From positions 90,882,579 to 90,946,578 of the forward strand of contig CM067369.1 in NCBI GenBank assembly GCA_034401795.1: DNA of 64,000 nt. Direction: 5' to 3'. This document shows positions 10,991 to 22,380 of the stretch, one piece after another; position 1 is the stretch's first letter; each line of letters starts with the position of its first letter. Position numbers and translations under genes: made by a program. Source of the DNA: Chaetoderma sp. LZ-2023a. Its lineage: Eukaryota; Mollusca; Caudofoveata; Chaetodermatida; Chaetodermatidae. Below the pieces are notes generated by a model, which worked only from the letters and a program-made list of their open reading frames with translations, did not search any database and was not told the origin of the DNA.

Positions 10991-12600
10991 GGCGGCGAAT
11001 GACCACACCTAAAAGTTTTAACAGGTGATTCGGTCATTCTTATATGAAAGTTTCGTCTTTTTCTGTCCTAGACAGCTAGGGATTAATTTTTCCCGTATAT
11101 AGGGAATACTTTTAATTATAGGAAGAATGGCTCGTTAACCTTGTCTTAATTTCGCGCATTTAACAGCCTTCGATCAACATAGAAACATGGTACTACTTTT
11201 TCTTTGCGGGTCCTCAGCGTTTAATTAGTGTGAGGCGGTTCTCCAAATTGGATGCTTATAAACTTGCCTGTTTTAATTTTAGGCTGGAGCGCTCGATGGG
11301 GTGTGTGGGAGGCAGGTGACGTCAGCGGTAATTACCTGGACTCACCCTCGCCACTCCTGCATCACGCTGTGGTAGTCGCGTCTTTGGGCGGCTCTTTTGT
11401 TTAAAGCATTTGATCCAATTTACTGGAAATAGCAGTAAATGTCACGTGGCTCTAAAAAGCACGTGTTTGATCGGGAACATATATGCTGTTTATGGCAACG
11501 GCCAAAATGCTGTTGCTGAGGTGTAGTCTGTTGTAGATGCGAGAGATAGAAATATATATGTTACATCAAGAACTTTATAATGTCCCTATTTTGCGTGAGT
11601 TCTTTAACATGAGTCTTGGTATATGTCTGTAATAGGTAGTTCTCAGCCTGTGTTGATTATAGACTGGAACGCAAGGAAGAGAATTTTTGAAATTCTCTTT
11701 GTGATTATACTGTCAGATTTTTTATGCCGCTTTAATGATTTGTAGCACGGTATAGCAGTTGTGTTCTTAATCAAAAATTTAACAGTAAAGTTGTAAGTAA
11801 TTTGATGTGTGGTTTAAACAGATCTATTCAGGCGGTAGATCAACGTTACTGATCCCGTCAAGATAGCTGTGTTTTCCGAGCGGGAGGGCTGGCCAAGTAT
11901 TCTCCTCAATGGGTAGAACTAGCTCCATCCCGGCCTAGACCAACCACATTAATACCATTTAATAATGGTTAAATTACAGTACAACTCGAAAAGTGTGTGC
12001 CACAGTTATTACAATTTACAATGCCGTCGTTTGGAGATTGTGAATACAGTCAACCTGAGTGTCTGTGTTTCTGACATGTTGATGATTTGAATTTGATATG
12101 CGTGACTGGTTATCTGTGGATGATACTTGCGCTGTCTTGAAGGTGACATGTTTATGGCTGCCAGGTGTGAGAAGGGGGAAAGAGAGGTGGCGTGAATGTC
12201 AACTTTATCGAAGCCTGAGGGTATTTCACTCTGTAATGGCCGAGCCCATGGGTGGGGCAGAGTTACTTTAGAGTGCAGATGACCTGTCGGATGCTGTTGT
12301 AACTTTGATCAATCCATTGTCGAATTAAATTTTTCGGTAGCAAAATCCTACTCATGACTGACGACAATGCGGGCATCCTGCTCTCTTAATAATATTGACT
12401 GTTATTACGTGTAACAGAAGTATGTGGATTTAGGTGTTTCCATACGACGTCGGGAAAAGGGAAAAAGGGAGGATCGTTGGACAAATTTTTAGACACCGGG
12501 AAAATTCGAGCCGAGAGTCTGCTCAACAGGATGCTTGCCTGCCCACCGCGGGGGTGTAGTGTTGGTTGGTGTGGTGCGGGATGCCACCTCCTCTGTTGCA
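10991..12600 (-). other. Gypsy internal region without recognisable gene
   Basis: 1.6 kb between the end of pol and the internal promoter. No frame longer than 60 codons and no domain on either strand. It may be an upstream control region for the internal promoter or a decayed gene. Confidence 0.4.
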
Positions 12601-12780
12601 GCAGTCTCTCTCATGTCTGAAGATTGACGGTCAACAGACGATGAGTGGAGTGTGAAATGGACTGGGCCGGTGATGTCCGAACTTGGTGTATGGATAAGGG
12701 ATGCGAAGTGATGGCGTGGGTGGGACTCTGGGAGAGGCTGTCCGTTGGAGGGAGCATGGTTTCGCGATTTCGAGAATTGG

Positions 12781-14562
12781 TCAGGTACACCTTGTTGTAC
12801 GGTTCTGCGGTTCTAGACACGCCAAGGCTTCATCCAGCCTCTTCACTTCCATGCTATCCACTATATGTTCCACCCCACAGGAAGCATGGCTTGGGTCAGC
12901 CTCAACTTCCGGTTGTGGTAACTCTATGATGAGGGGCATAGCATGAAGTTGGTGGGAATGGGAGGAGATCGGAGGAACAACTTTTCCCTCTGGTCCCTTC
13001 GACAAAACAAACACAAAATTCTTCAGATACCACTTCCCAGATCGAGTAGACCCGTGCTGAGGAGGGAGAGGGCGAGTACGTATCTCGTCATCGTCGTCAG
13101 CGTTAGCTGCTTGTTCACCCACTTTCTGGCTTGGTAGAAGTGGGGCTGAACTGGCACCACTGTGCCCTGCGCTAACCGTGGGAATACTAATTTCGGTAGA
13201 AATATCTGTCTGCGTACCGGTGTCGAGCTCTGGTACTGGGTCATTACTGACACAAGGTTTAAGTCAATCAAAGTGGATGACTGAGGTCAGGCCATCCGAA
13301 GCATGGATACGGTAGGTCATGTCCGACGTCTTACCTACTAGCACATAGGGGGCCTTTCCACTGGTAACTCAGTTTACATGGCACTTTTGCAGACCGTCAT
13401 GAATCATGTGGCCAAACCATCTTTCCTGCTTCATACAGATCTCCATGCACTCTCCGGTCGTGCCATGTCTTTTGCCGCCGGTGTGCAGTGGATAAGGTTT
13501 CTCTCACTAACTCATGGGCTTGTTCTATCCTTTGCCGCAAGAGTGCGATATAGAGAGATGGTGAATTTTTCTCTCCTGGTATTCGAGGCATGACCAGATC
13601 CAGGGGTAAGGCTAATTCATGGCCTAACATTAACCGAGCAGGGGTGTAGCCCATGCTGGAATGTACTGAAGTGTGGTAAGCCATGAGCACATATGGGAGC
13701 CGTAGTTCTGAATCTCTACAATCAAGACGTGTTTCGTTAGTAAGCATCTCTGCGAGAGTTCTGTTGAATCTCTCTACCATCCTGTCACTCTGGGGGTGGT
13801 ATGGAGTCGTCCTTGTCTTGACGATATGGAACAATTTGCAGAGCATTGCTGGCCATGACCTCCGCTACGGTGGATGCCTCTTGGTCCGGCAAAGCAAATG
13901 TTTCTACCCACTTCATAAAATAATCTTGTAATACGAGGATGTATTTATTTCCATCATCCGTTGTATTCAAGGGTCCGAGCACATCGATAGCCACTCGCTC
14001 CCACGGTGCACCAACAATCTTAATTTTGAGATGGTGCGATATGGTGTTGGCCAATAGCGCATCTTTGGCATGGGATACATTTGGCAACCCATGCCTTGAC
14101 ACTATCGTGATTCCCGATCCAGTGGAATCTCAATTTGACATGGGCAACAGTCCTTTCCATGGCCAGATGCCCAGCTTTATCATGTAGTTGTTTCAATATA
14201 AGTTCATGATAACTTTCCGGGACTACCAAACGGTCATTAATATAGAGAACGTTGTTTATTAATTGACATTCCTCGAACCATTGGTAATAATATTTTGCCA
14301 TGGTGGATAGAGGTGTTACCGATTCCTTAGGAGGATGTACCCCCTCCTGAATCCACGTGTATATATTTCGTGTCTGTACGTCTGTTGTTTGGTGGTGTGC
14401 GATTTTCTCCGGATTCCACTCTGCACACCTCAATTCTGGGAACTCCGGAGATGGCTGTGTTGACTGTGTCATGGTGGCGGCCTCTTTGTGTTCAGCTTCC
14501 ACGCCGATTCTGCTGAGGGCGTCGGCATTCCCATGCAATTTGCCCAGGACGGTGAACAACAT
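12781..14562 (-). pseudogene. Gypsy integrase and pol C-terminal tail, broken
   Basis: In order on the minus strand: the HHCC zinc-binding region (DKAGHLAMERT ... CIPCQRC, frame 14562-14020), the first catalytic Asp (AIDVLGPLNTT, about 14000), the catalytic Glu (MVERFNRTL, about 13770), a GPY/F-like C-terminal segment (GKAPYVLVGK ... SVIHFD, about 13350-13260, followed by a stop) and a basic tail with LPPQHGSTRSGKW (about 13060). Several frameshifts occur. The segment that should carry the second catalytic Asp is missing: the frame passes from AEVMAS almost directly to LCKLFHI near 13845. Integrase inserts the cDNA into the host chromosome; this copy cannot. Confidence 0.85.
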
Positions 14563-14620
14563 AAAAGTTATAGGCCTGCAGGGATTCCTGCCATCTCACG
14601 ACCTGGCCCTCCAGATTTGT

Positions 14621-14914
14621 TTAATTCCTGAGCCACCATAGTGAGGCATGGTCTGAACGGAGTGTAAAAGGGCGCCCATACAGAAAGTGTTTATAATACT
14701 TGACGAAATGGACCGCCGCCAATAGTTCTCGCTTGGTGGTTGCGTATCTTCTCTCCGTTTTATTCAGAATACGCAAACCATAACCCAGTACCTGCTCTCT
14801 TCCGTCTTCCGTGAACTGAGATAGAACCGCGCCGATAGCGTAAGCTGACGCGTCAGTGTCTAAGGTGAAATCGAGGTTTGGATTAAGGTGAGCAAGAATC
14901 GTGGCAGTCGTCAA
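14621..14914 (-). pseudogene. Gypsy RNase H domain fragment
   Basis: Contains FTLDTDASAYAIGAVLSQ and the ALLAAVHFVKYYKHFLYGR-like region (here ELLAAVHFVKYYKHFLYG) with SDHASLWWLRN, the standard gypsy RNase H signature carrying the first catalytic Asp and Glu. It degrades the RNA strand of the RNA-DNA hybrid during replication. It sits between RT (upstream on the minus strand) and integrase. The RT thumb/connection between 15115 and 14915 is frame-broken. Confidence 0.85.
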
Positions 14915-15115
14915 GAGTTCCTTCAGCGCCCTGAAGGAGCCTTCACACTCACTCGTCCACTCAAATGGTCGATCCTTCTCGGTGATCTTGTAGAGGGGTG
15001 AAGCAATCTCGCTGAAATGTCGGATGTAACAGCTATAGTACTGGCATAGGCCAAGAAAACTCAGTGTCTCCGTAACTGAAGAGGGTTGAGGCCACTCTGC
15101 TACTGCCTTAGTTTT

Positions 15116-15451
15116 TTACAGCTGAGTAGCCACTCCATCACCGGATATGATGTGTCCCAGGAACTCAACGCTAATGAGATGATATTTCTTCGGTTTGAGT
15201 TTCAAATTGGCCGTGCGGAATCTCGAGAGCACGGTGTCGAAATTGATTAAGGCTTGCTCAAACGTGGGTCCAGAGACTATTACGTCATTGCTGTAACAGA
15301 GACAGATTTCCCATTGCAGGGTAGTTAATACCTGCTCAATGCGTCGTTCAAAAGTTCCGGGAGCATTGCACAACCCGTAAGGCATCTTGCGGAATTGGAA
15401 AAGGCCATCCCTACAAACGAATGCGGTCTTTTCCATGTCAGCTTCATCCAT
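15116..15451 (-). pseudogene. Gypsy reverse transcriptase core, mutated active site
   Basis: This frame holds KTAFVCRDGLFQFRKMPYGL, the fingers/palm block, and the catalytic box followed by VEFLGHIISGDG. The usual YxDD box reads YSND: the first Asp of the pair is Asn, one transition from Asp. The fingers (IRQPVQHLPVHKEAE, about 15720) lie in the frame upstream, and frameshifts and stops fall between 15640 and 15452. RT copies the element RNA into cDNA. This copy is catalytically dead by inspection. Confidence 0.85.
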
Positions 15452-15639
15452 GGCTACTTGCTAATAACCGCTAGCTAAGTCAAGGGTACAAAACCACTTG
15501 GCACCGGACAAGGAATTTAAGGCCTGATCTATCCGAGGTAACGGATAAGCAACTTAACGCTAAGATCATTAAGGCGGCGGTAGTCTATACAAAACCACAA
15601 TGTTCCATCCTTTTTGCCTGCTAGCACTATTGGGCTAGC

Positions 15640-16731
15640 CTAGGGAGATGCTGAAGGTTCAATAATACCAGTCCGTAACATGTCGTTTACTTGTTGGTGT
15701 GCTTCCGCTTCCTTATGAACAGGAAGATGTTGTACCGGTTGTCGTATGGGGCGATTATTGCCGGTGTCGATGGAATGTCGTACGAGATGAGTTTCTCCGA
15801 GATCCATGTCTCCGAAGGAAAAACTATCGCAATATTTATGTAGTCGTTTCCGAATTTCTCGTTTCTGTGATTGCAGTAATCCAACTGTGGCACGTAGATA
15901 CAAATCATGTAAATGTTCGGGTAAATCATTTGTCATATGTGGTGGTGTATCAGCAGGGACAGGTAATTCCAATGAGATTATGTCCACTAAATGGCCGCAG
16001 CGTACTCCTGGTTCCAGAGTGATGGGATCTGCGGTACCATTAAACACTCTAAAAGGTATATTTTCCTTATTAGTAGTGTCTACCATTATGCGGGGACTTG
16101 CACATTGGGAGGCGATCATGTAATCAGGATCGGGTTCCAGCATGGCGATGTGTGTGTTGCTTCCTAACTGTGGTGCGGTGGCCCATAAGATTTGTTCCTT
16201 TCCTGGCTCAACTGTGGCGGTACTTGATAATATAACCGTGCACGTGTCGTATAATGACGATGCCGGTCTAAGAGGGATTCGCCGGCCGTATATGTCAAGT
16301 TCCTGTTGTCTGCAATGTATGATGGCTTCGCTGGCACTTAGGAAATCAGAGCCGAGCAGGGCATCATTATGAATAGAGGCGATGACAACTCGCTGTATGA
16401 ATTGCATCTCCTCTATTTGGATAACTAAATTGACTACACTGGCTATGGGCACATCAGCTCCCGTAGCCATCTGTAGGTAAAGGTTTGTTGGCTTAAGGGG
16501 AGGCTTCTTATGAGGTGGGATGCTCTCATATAAGCGCTTGTTAAATACAGTGATTGAAGCACCAGTGTCGACGGTGGCACTGGTGGAAACGCCACTAAAT
16601 AGACAGGCGCATTTGTATATTACTTTGCGGTGTACCTGTGGAAGAGTTTCCAATGATGCCGTCTGTGACAATGGCGTCGGAGCGGCATCACTCTGTATAT
16701 ATTCTGGCTGTTTCCGTATGGCTTCTTGCAA
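15640..16731 (-). pseudogene. Gypsy aspartic protease and start of reverse transcriptase
   Basis: 363 codons. The protease signature VDTGASITVF lies near residue 55 and LLGSDFL near residue 150, matching retropepsins that cut the Gag-Pol polyprotein. A linker follows and then the RT fingers (RPIRQPVQHLPVHKEAE and GIIEPSASP) at the C-terminus, where the frame is interrupted. No dUTPase is visible. Protease and RT in one frame agree with a Gag-Pol precursor. Confidence 0.85.
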
Positions 16732-16990
16732 TGTTGTGGATGGCTGAGTGAGGAAAGGGCCAGTTCATCGTCGTCACTGCTGTGAGGGCTGTGGTGAAGA
16801 CGGAGCTGGGGGTAGCAATGGTGATGAAGAGGTTGCTGTTTCAGGATATGCTGTATTGGTGTAAACAGTGGTGCGCACGGGATGATGGATAAGCTCTACC
16901 TGAGCAAGCCATTTCCTACAATACTTCATGGGATGTTTTGGTGAAGCACAGAAGAAACAGTGCTGCCGCCACGGGCGTGTTTTTCCCTGT

Positions 16991-17274
16991 TTACGTCATC
17001 GCTTGCGAATCCATGAGGCAGAGCGAACCGCTTCTCCTGTGTCGCTGCTGTCTGTTGATGCGGGAGATGATGCTGGAAGGAGGTCCGTTAGGACACCGCT
17101 TCCTCCAATGGCCTGGCTGACCGCATCCGAAACAGGTGTTCGGTGGCGGTGCGGTGCTGGTGGTGTTTGTTGTCCTAAACTGTGTGGTGGCGAGGTTGGT
17201 GCTAAGTGTCATAACTAAATTTGTGAGTGCTGAGATTTGTTTATTAATCTCGTCTATCCATTCTCTCATGTTGC

Positions 17275-17306
<32 letters not shown>

Positions 17307-18118
17307 CGCTTGTTCCCGCACCCTGGGGCCCTATTGGAGCTTCCTTTACGGGCACGCCCACTTCCTCCAGGCGCTTGATTCTGATTGGAATTCTGTATAC
17401 CTGGTGGTGGTGATGTCTGTTCGGTTGGTGTTGATGAACTGGGTGGGGGGGGAGCATTGGTGGGTGGGGCGATAGCTGCACTCTCTATCTCATTGATAGG
17501 ATGGTGTTGGCATCGGTTACTCTTTTCCCACTCCATAAAGTTCTCTATATGAACCTAGAAATAATTTTTCTTTCAGGGCGGGTTCACCGCTCAATGCATC
17601 GATAAAAGTGTCGAGATGCAGATGGATCATCCCTTCCGTATTGGTGCTCGGATATGCGCGGGTGACTAGCCTTCTGATTCAGCTAGCTAACTCTGGAAGA
17701 GTTTCTCCCGCGTGGCGTCGGAGGTTCTTGAGTTGAAGACGACTGGTTTCTCCGAGGGCTGTGTCCCCAAATCGCTCCATCAATGCTCGTTTTAATTATG
17801 TGTAGGTGGGTGTGTAGTCAGTCACAAGATCTGCAAGAACTTGAAGGGCTTTTCCGAAAAGCTTTGCGGCGAGATATTCACCCATTTGCTGATCGTTCCA
17901 GCGGTTAGTCTGACTTATGATCTCGAACTGTATTTTATAATTGGTCCAGTCATTCTCACCACTAAATTCGGGAGGGAGGATGACTCGGCCAAGACCGCGG
18001 GAAGAATGACGTGGCTGAAATCTGTGAGGTGTGGGTATCTGAGAATCTGACGAATATGCTGATGCTGGTCGTGGTGCAGGTGGTGGTGTTTCCCGTCGAT
18101 GCCGAGGAGTGAGGACAC
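16991..18118 (-). pseudogene. Gypsy Gag capsid and nucleocapsid, broken
   Basis: From 18118 to about 17540 the minus strand encodes a retrotransposon Gag capsid-like region (MGEYLAAKLFGKAL, RLMERFGDTALGE, LRRHAGETLPELA) with several in-frame stops. The frame 17536-16991 continues with a Pro/Ser linker, an Asn run encoded by the GTT repeat at about 17277-17306 (+ strand), and one CCHC zinc knuckle, CFGCGQPGHWRKRCP (C-x2-C-x4-H-x4-C), which would bind RNA. Assigned by motif and by position upstream of the protease. Confidence 0.75.
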
Positions 18119-18149
18119 GTGTACTCCAATTTAATGAGTCTGCCCCGGT

Positions 18150-18668
18150 TTAAGAGCCATAGACCGGCATGGGTCTATGGACGGGAGGCGGATTGTTGTG
18201 ACGTTTATGTGGACGTTCTCCCCGAGGTGAGGACTGATATTCCTCATATGGTGGTGGTGCAGTCGGCTGATGGTCGTGATGTGTAGTGTGACTGATGTAC
18301 CGTCGAAATGGTGGTGCCGATTCCTTCCCATAAAGCCGCGGAGTTCCCCTCGAGTATAGCGTTGCACTAGAAGGGGGTCGTGCGGGAGGTTGTCTGTAAT
18401 GTGGATTATTTGGACATATGGTCTCCGTAGATGACACGGGTGAGCGATAGTAGTCTGAAGGACTATTGAGATGCCCGTAATCGGGTCTTTGTCGGGGTTG
18501 TCTACGATTCAGCCGTGTTGGTGGTGGCCTGTCGCGGGCATCCGATATGGTTCTGAACTCTGTTCCCGCCTGTGAGGCATCCCGAAAGGTGCCTTCGCTA
18601 ACAGTGCGGTGTTGTTGATTCCGCTGAATTTCTGGCATAGTCGGTGAGCATGTGAGCTGAAAATCCAT
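18150..18668 (-). pseudogene. Gypsy Gag N-terminal domain with PPPY motif
   Basis: 172 codons from ATG 18668, about 115 bases downstream of the primer-binding site, which makes it the first ATG-led frame after the leader. It is rich in Pro, Arg, Ser and Tyr, with APPPYEEYQSS near residue 138. PPxY motifs recruit Nedd4-type ubiquitin ligases and act as budding signals in retroviral Gags; that function here is inference. The frame closes at 18150 and the capsid part follows in broken frames, so the full Gag was probably one longer protein. Confidence 0.5.
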
Positions 18669-18780
18669 CGTATGACGCTACCTCTTGATCGAGGGGGTCG
18701 TTGCTAAGTGGAGAAGGTATTGAACTGAGCTCACTATATGGTGTGGGCGTGAGTTCGCTGCGTGTGGTTAATGATGTTCT

Positions 18781-18802
18781 TCGAGCCCCACATCGAGCGC
18801 CA
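18781..18802 (-). other. tRNA primer-binding site of the gypsy element
   Basis: Two bases inside the 5' LTR end, the minus strand reads TGGCGCTCGATGTGGGGC. Its complement ends ...GAGCGCCA and looks like the T-arm (TTCGAGC, CCCAC) plus acceptor strand and CCA of a tRNA 3' end. I did not assign the tRNA species. Confidence 0.7.
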
Positions 18803-18804
18803 CT

Positions 18805-21800
18805 TGTAGCTCATGGGGTAGTGTCAGGCCGTTCCGGTGTATCATGTCGACTCGCCGCACCGCAAGTGCACGACGAATGATGACGCTGGTTAGCATCCGG
18901 TCTCAGGGTGACGGACCTTGTACGAGACTGCCCTGCGGGTAACAAAAACCGGCTCCTAAGGCCAGTGGAACGCAATCGTTCCGGTGGGGCCGTGCGACCA
19001 TCGTCGCGAACATTAAATACAACAGTCTCATCCCAAGAATTTGTGTCACCAATATGCCTGTCCATAGCAATTTCGTGATCTATGGAATTACAAGATTTGA
19101 TTTTGGTGACATAAAAATATATGTCTATACAATGATTTTACCTAAACAATTATAAATATGCGAGATAAAACTAAAATAAGAGCATACGAAAATACGAGAC
19201 ATAGAGACAGGTAGATGAACTTTTAAACATGTGGCTCCCGGCGGTACCACACAGACTCGTAAGTCTGCAGAGGTATCCCCGCAAGGGAGGGTCCCGTACA
19301 CAAGACTTAACTAATTAACTTAATATAATTTATTATACCTCTAAGCGGAAAGGAAGAAGATTATCTCGGACAAAAGGTTATGTGCCTCACACGGGCACTA
19401 CTCCTAATGATAGTTTGGGTGAGGAGTATTATCCTCGTGTGAACCATCATCGCTGAATCCTTGGGAGAGGCAAGTGCCTCGCACAGGCCTCCGTCTTGGG
19501 AAGGTGTCGCCACCACTTAAAGCGGGAGAAGAGGAGTAGGCAAAAATTGGACCACTCCAATATTTCAACCAAAAATGCTTGATGAAGAAAAGACCATAGT
19601 GAGATTATGACTATAGGGTTGTGTGCTATTTTACGTGAAGATGGGATGAGCAATTCCTGATGGATTCCCTCGTCACCGTCTTATGTGATTCTTAGTATGC
19701 TGAATTAGTAGTTGCACATTTATTTATGCGGGCCTTCTGCTTTGCTTAATTAGCTTTTAGTTTTTCGAAACAAGAACTATTTTAGGCCGAAATGGCTGGT
19801 ATCTACCTAGCTATTAGACACGGCTGTCATTGAGAACAGACGCCCTAAGACATCAATACTGAAGACACCGCTCATACATGTTACTTAGTAAGATCTCCGA
19901 AACTGGATAAGAATCTGGGCATCCCGCTCCGTAACCACATAAAACGGTACAGGACATTGTTTACTTTTCACGTAAGCATTATTAGACAGGTGTACTATCA
20001 TTATGGTGGGGGTAAGAGAGATGAATACCCACCGTAAATGTCCTTCCCGTAAGGGTGTGGCAGATCTAAATATCATGCCCAGACATTCTTATGGAATTCG
20101 TTGAGGATATGTATCTCGCCCATCACTGGTTCCTATGGAACTAACAGTTTAACCTGTCGTTAGGTTTATATACAAGTTGCCCTGTTTTGCACTGCGGTGC
20201 GGGGGATGGTTCAGTAAAATAAAATAATAATTAAGATATGTTTTCACAGTGCTTTCCTACATTGGCAAAAGTGCTAACTACTAAGTATCCAAAGATACAA
20301 GGGAAATGTATGTGACACCACACCCTGGCCATCACCGCTCGGAAACCCCAATAGTTTCCCGGAGTCGGATCAGCCAATGGTGCGGATAGGGACATCCAAA
20401 CAATTAAGAAGCCACAAGGCTGAGTGGAGCATGAAGAGAGACAAAATCTTAGAGTTATGAGTCTTACCGGAGTGCGGGGCTAGATTATCGCACTGCCGGA
20501 AGAGAAGAATATACTACAGATTTCTTAATGAAGAAAGTGTCTCTAATCATATTAAACCTATCCTATCGAGCTGAATAGAAACGGTTTAGTCAGTAGCATG
20601 CCGGGCTAAACAGAGTTATAGCACGGACAGCGACCTCAGTGAAAAATTGTTGGTGGCAGGAGAAAGTGCTGCATATATAAGTGTTGCTGTATAGTGTTTC
20701 CTATGTGCACTGCAGTCCTATATTTTCTATGAATAAACAAAACATATGAACTGATTGCCACTGGCCATATATATATATACATAATCTAACCAGAACAATC
20801 AATACGGTATCAAATGATCAGAACTATATATCTTAGTACAGATTAACGAACCTACTATGGTGCGGTTAGTAAAACACCTTACAGAAAATGAGAATAACTA
20901 TAACCAAATACAGAAATTATAACTAGCGGTCCTAAGACCGTTACGGTACCTTTTAGTCATCAGAACCGTCCTTACAGATACAATATAATTAGAGAAGTAC
21001 ATATAGCGAAATAATTAAAATGTGAAGTATAGTTACTTGAATACTCGGTAGTCATTTTTAAGTTAGGCTACCGTGTTACTGAAATAGATATGTCATTCCG
21101 TAGTTGACGTGCGTTGAGGCATTCTCAGGAAGCCGGAAAGTTCCCGCAGGTTGTTTCCCGCAAGCTGTTTTCCACAAACAAGATTCCTGTAAGAACACTC
21201 ATGGCGGGAGTACATCGCTCAGTACTGTAAGCCTAATAGGATGCCTAACGAGCAGTCAGCCAAAGATACGATAGTACTACTGTGGTGAAGAAAGTTCCCA
21301 TACACCGATGGCACCGATGGAAGTTGTCAGCAACCCGATCACAAGCGGGGGTTATTGGATGCAGATGAAGACACAAAACAAAGAGTAACGGTGGCGGGTA
21401 CATCAGCCAGCTCTGAAGATGCACCGGGCAGAGTTTACTTGCTGAGGTTGAAAGCTAGAAGAACCTACACGACATTAGTGCAGTCACAGTTGAAATACCA
21501 CTTTTAGGCGTGGCCGGCAGATCCGGCGAGTCATCCATCAAAGAACATCCTGCCTCTACATCTGTAGACTCATATATTCAGGCCGTAAAGGCCTCACCGC
21601 AAATTTGTGTTCCGAAGTAGGTATTGATATTCGTGAACAGTAATCAGAAAGTTCCAAATTGCTCCCGCAAGTAGGGAGTTACAAAATTGTTTTTAGTGTG
21701 GTGGGTTGGCACTGCTAGCTACGGGAGAGAACCAGTCAGAAATCGAAGTTATATGTGTAATGTCTATCGCTCAATAGTAGCTAGTACAGGTCCAACCTGT

Positions 21801-22380
21801 TCGGCCCCTGGCCGAGGATGCTCTCGATCTCTGGATCGCATCTCCTTTTATACTCCTCGTGACGTCACAGGCGCAGGCTCCACGCAATCATCGTTCGGGC
21901 AACAGCCAATCAGCGCGTAGCTAATAATAGCACAGTCGAAAGTTCTTGAACATTCTAGAAGTTCTGTGCCAATGTGGTTATGACGTCACGACAATATTTT
22001 GAAGATAATCAAGAAGGGTTTTCCGTGGATAACTCAGCCATTTCTTAACCGATTTTGAAATGGTTTACAGATTTGAAAAGCTCGTCGAATTCTGGTCTTG
22101 AATAATGACAGATTTAACGGGAATAGGTAATCAAAAAAGATTACAGAGTACCATCTCGGTACACTAAAAGCATCATCCTATCTTGGTCATAAATTATGCG
22201 CTCCATCAAAAATACCATCTAAGCACACGCATGCGTACTATGTGCTTTAACGAACTTAGTCGTTTTCGCAATGCGATCTCTCCCATAGGCCCATATACGC
22301 TTATGGCTCTACCCAGGGGGTGGGGGTGGCATGTTCAGGGAACGAATCCAGGATGGGCAGTGCGTACCCTGCTTAGCTAC
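18805..22380 (-). repeat. 5' LTR of the gypsy element (3.6 kb)
   Basis: Starts TGTAGCTCATGGGG on the + strand and is collinear with 6097-9009 throughout. It keeps the promoter-bearing segment 21657-22283 that the 3' LTR lost, and the 3310-3757 relic confirms that this segment is original. If transcription starts near 21815, about 3 kb of R-U5 leader precedes gag, which is very long for this group. The outer end stops at GCTTAGCTAC, about 35 bases short of the left copy's tip. Confidence 0.88.
21844..21870 (-). promoter_or_regulatory. LTR promoter (TATA box with CRE)
   Basis: The minus strand carries TGTGACGTCA, a perfect CRE/ATF palindrome, 6 bases upstream of GTATAAAAGGAG. A second TGACGTCA lies at about 21982-21989 and a CCAAT motif at about 21905. 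The start site is expected near 21815. Confidence 0.7.

Larger units (their letters stand above)
6097..22380 (-). mobile_element. Ty3/gypsy LTR retrotransposon with unusually long LTRs, decayed
   Basis: Read on the minus strand the order is: 5' LTR 22380-18805, primer-binding site 18802-18781, gag, protease, RT, RNase H, integrase, an extra 3' zinc-finger ORF, polypurine tract 9020-9010, 3' LTR 9009-6097. Domain order PR-RT-RH-IN places it in Ty3/gypsy (Metaviridae). All main reading frames carry stops or frameshifts, so this copy is dead. The LTRs look roughly 90% alike by eye, which suggests an old insertion. No convincing target-site duplication was found: the bases outside 6097 and 22380 do not match, and the outer tip of the right LTR seems to have lost about 35 bases. 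Confidence 0.9.

Noticed and set aside
16928-17378. Plus-strand open frames opposite the gypsy Gag and protease
   Set aside because: They are antisense shadows of Gag; the leucine run comes from the GTT repeat that encodes Asn on the real strand.
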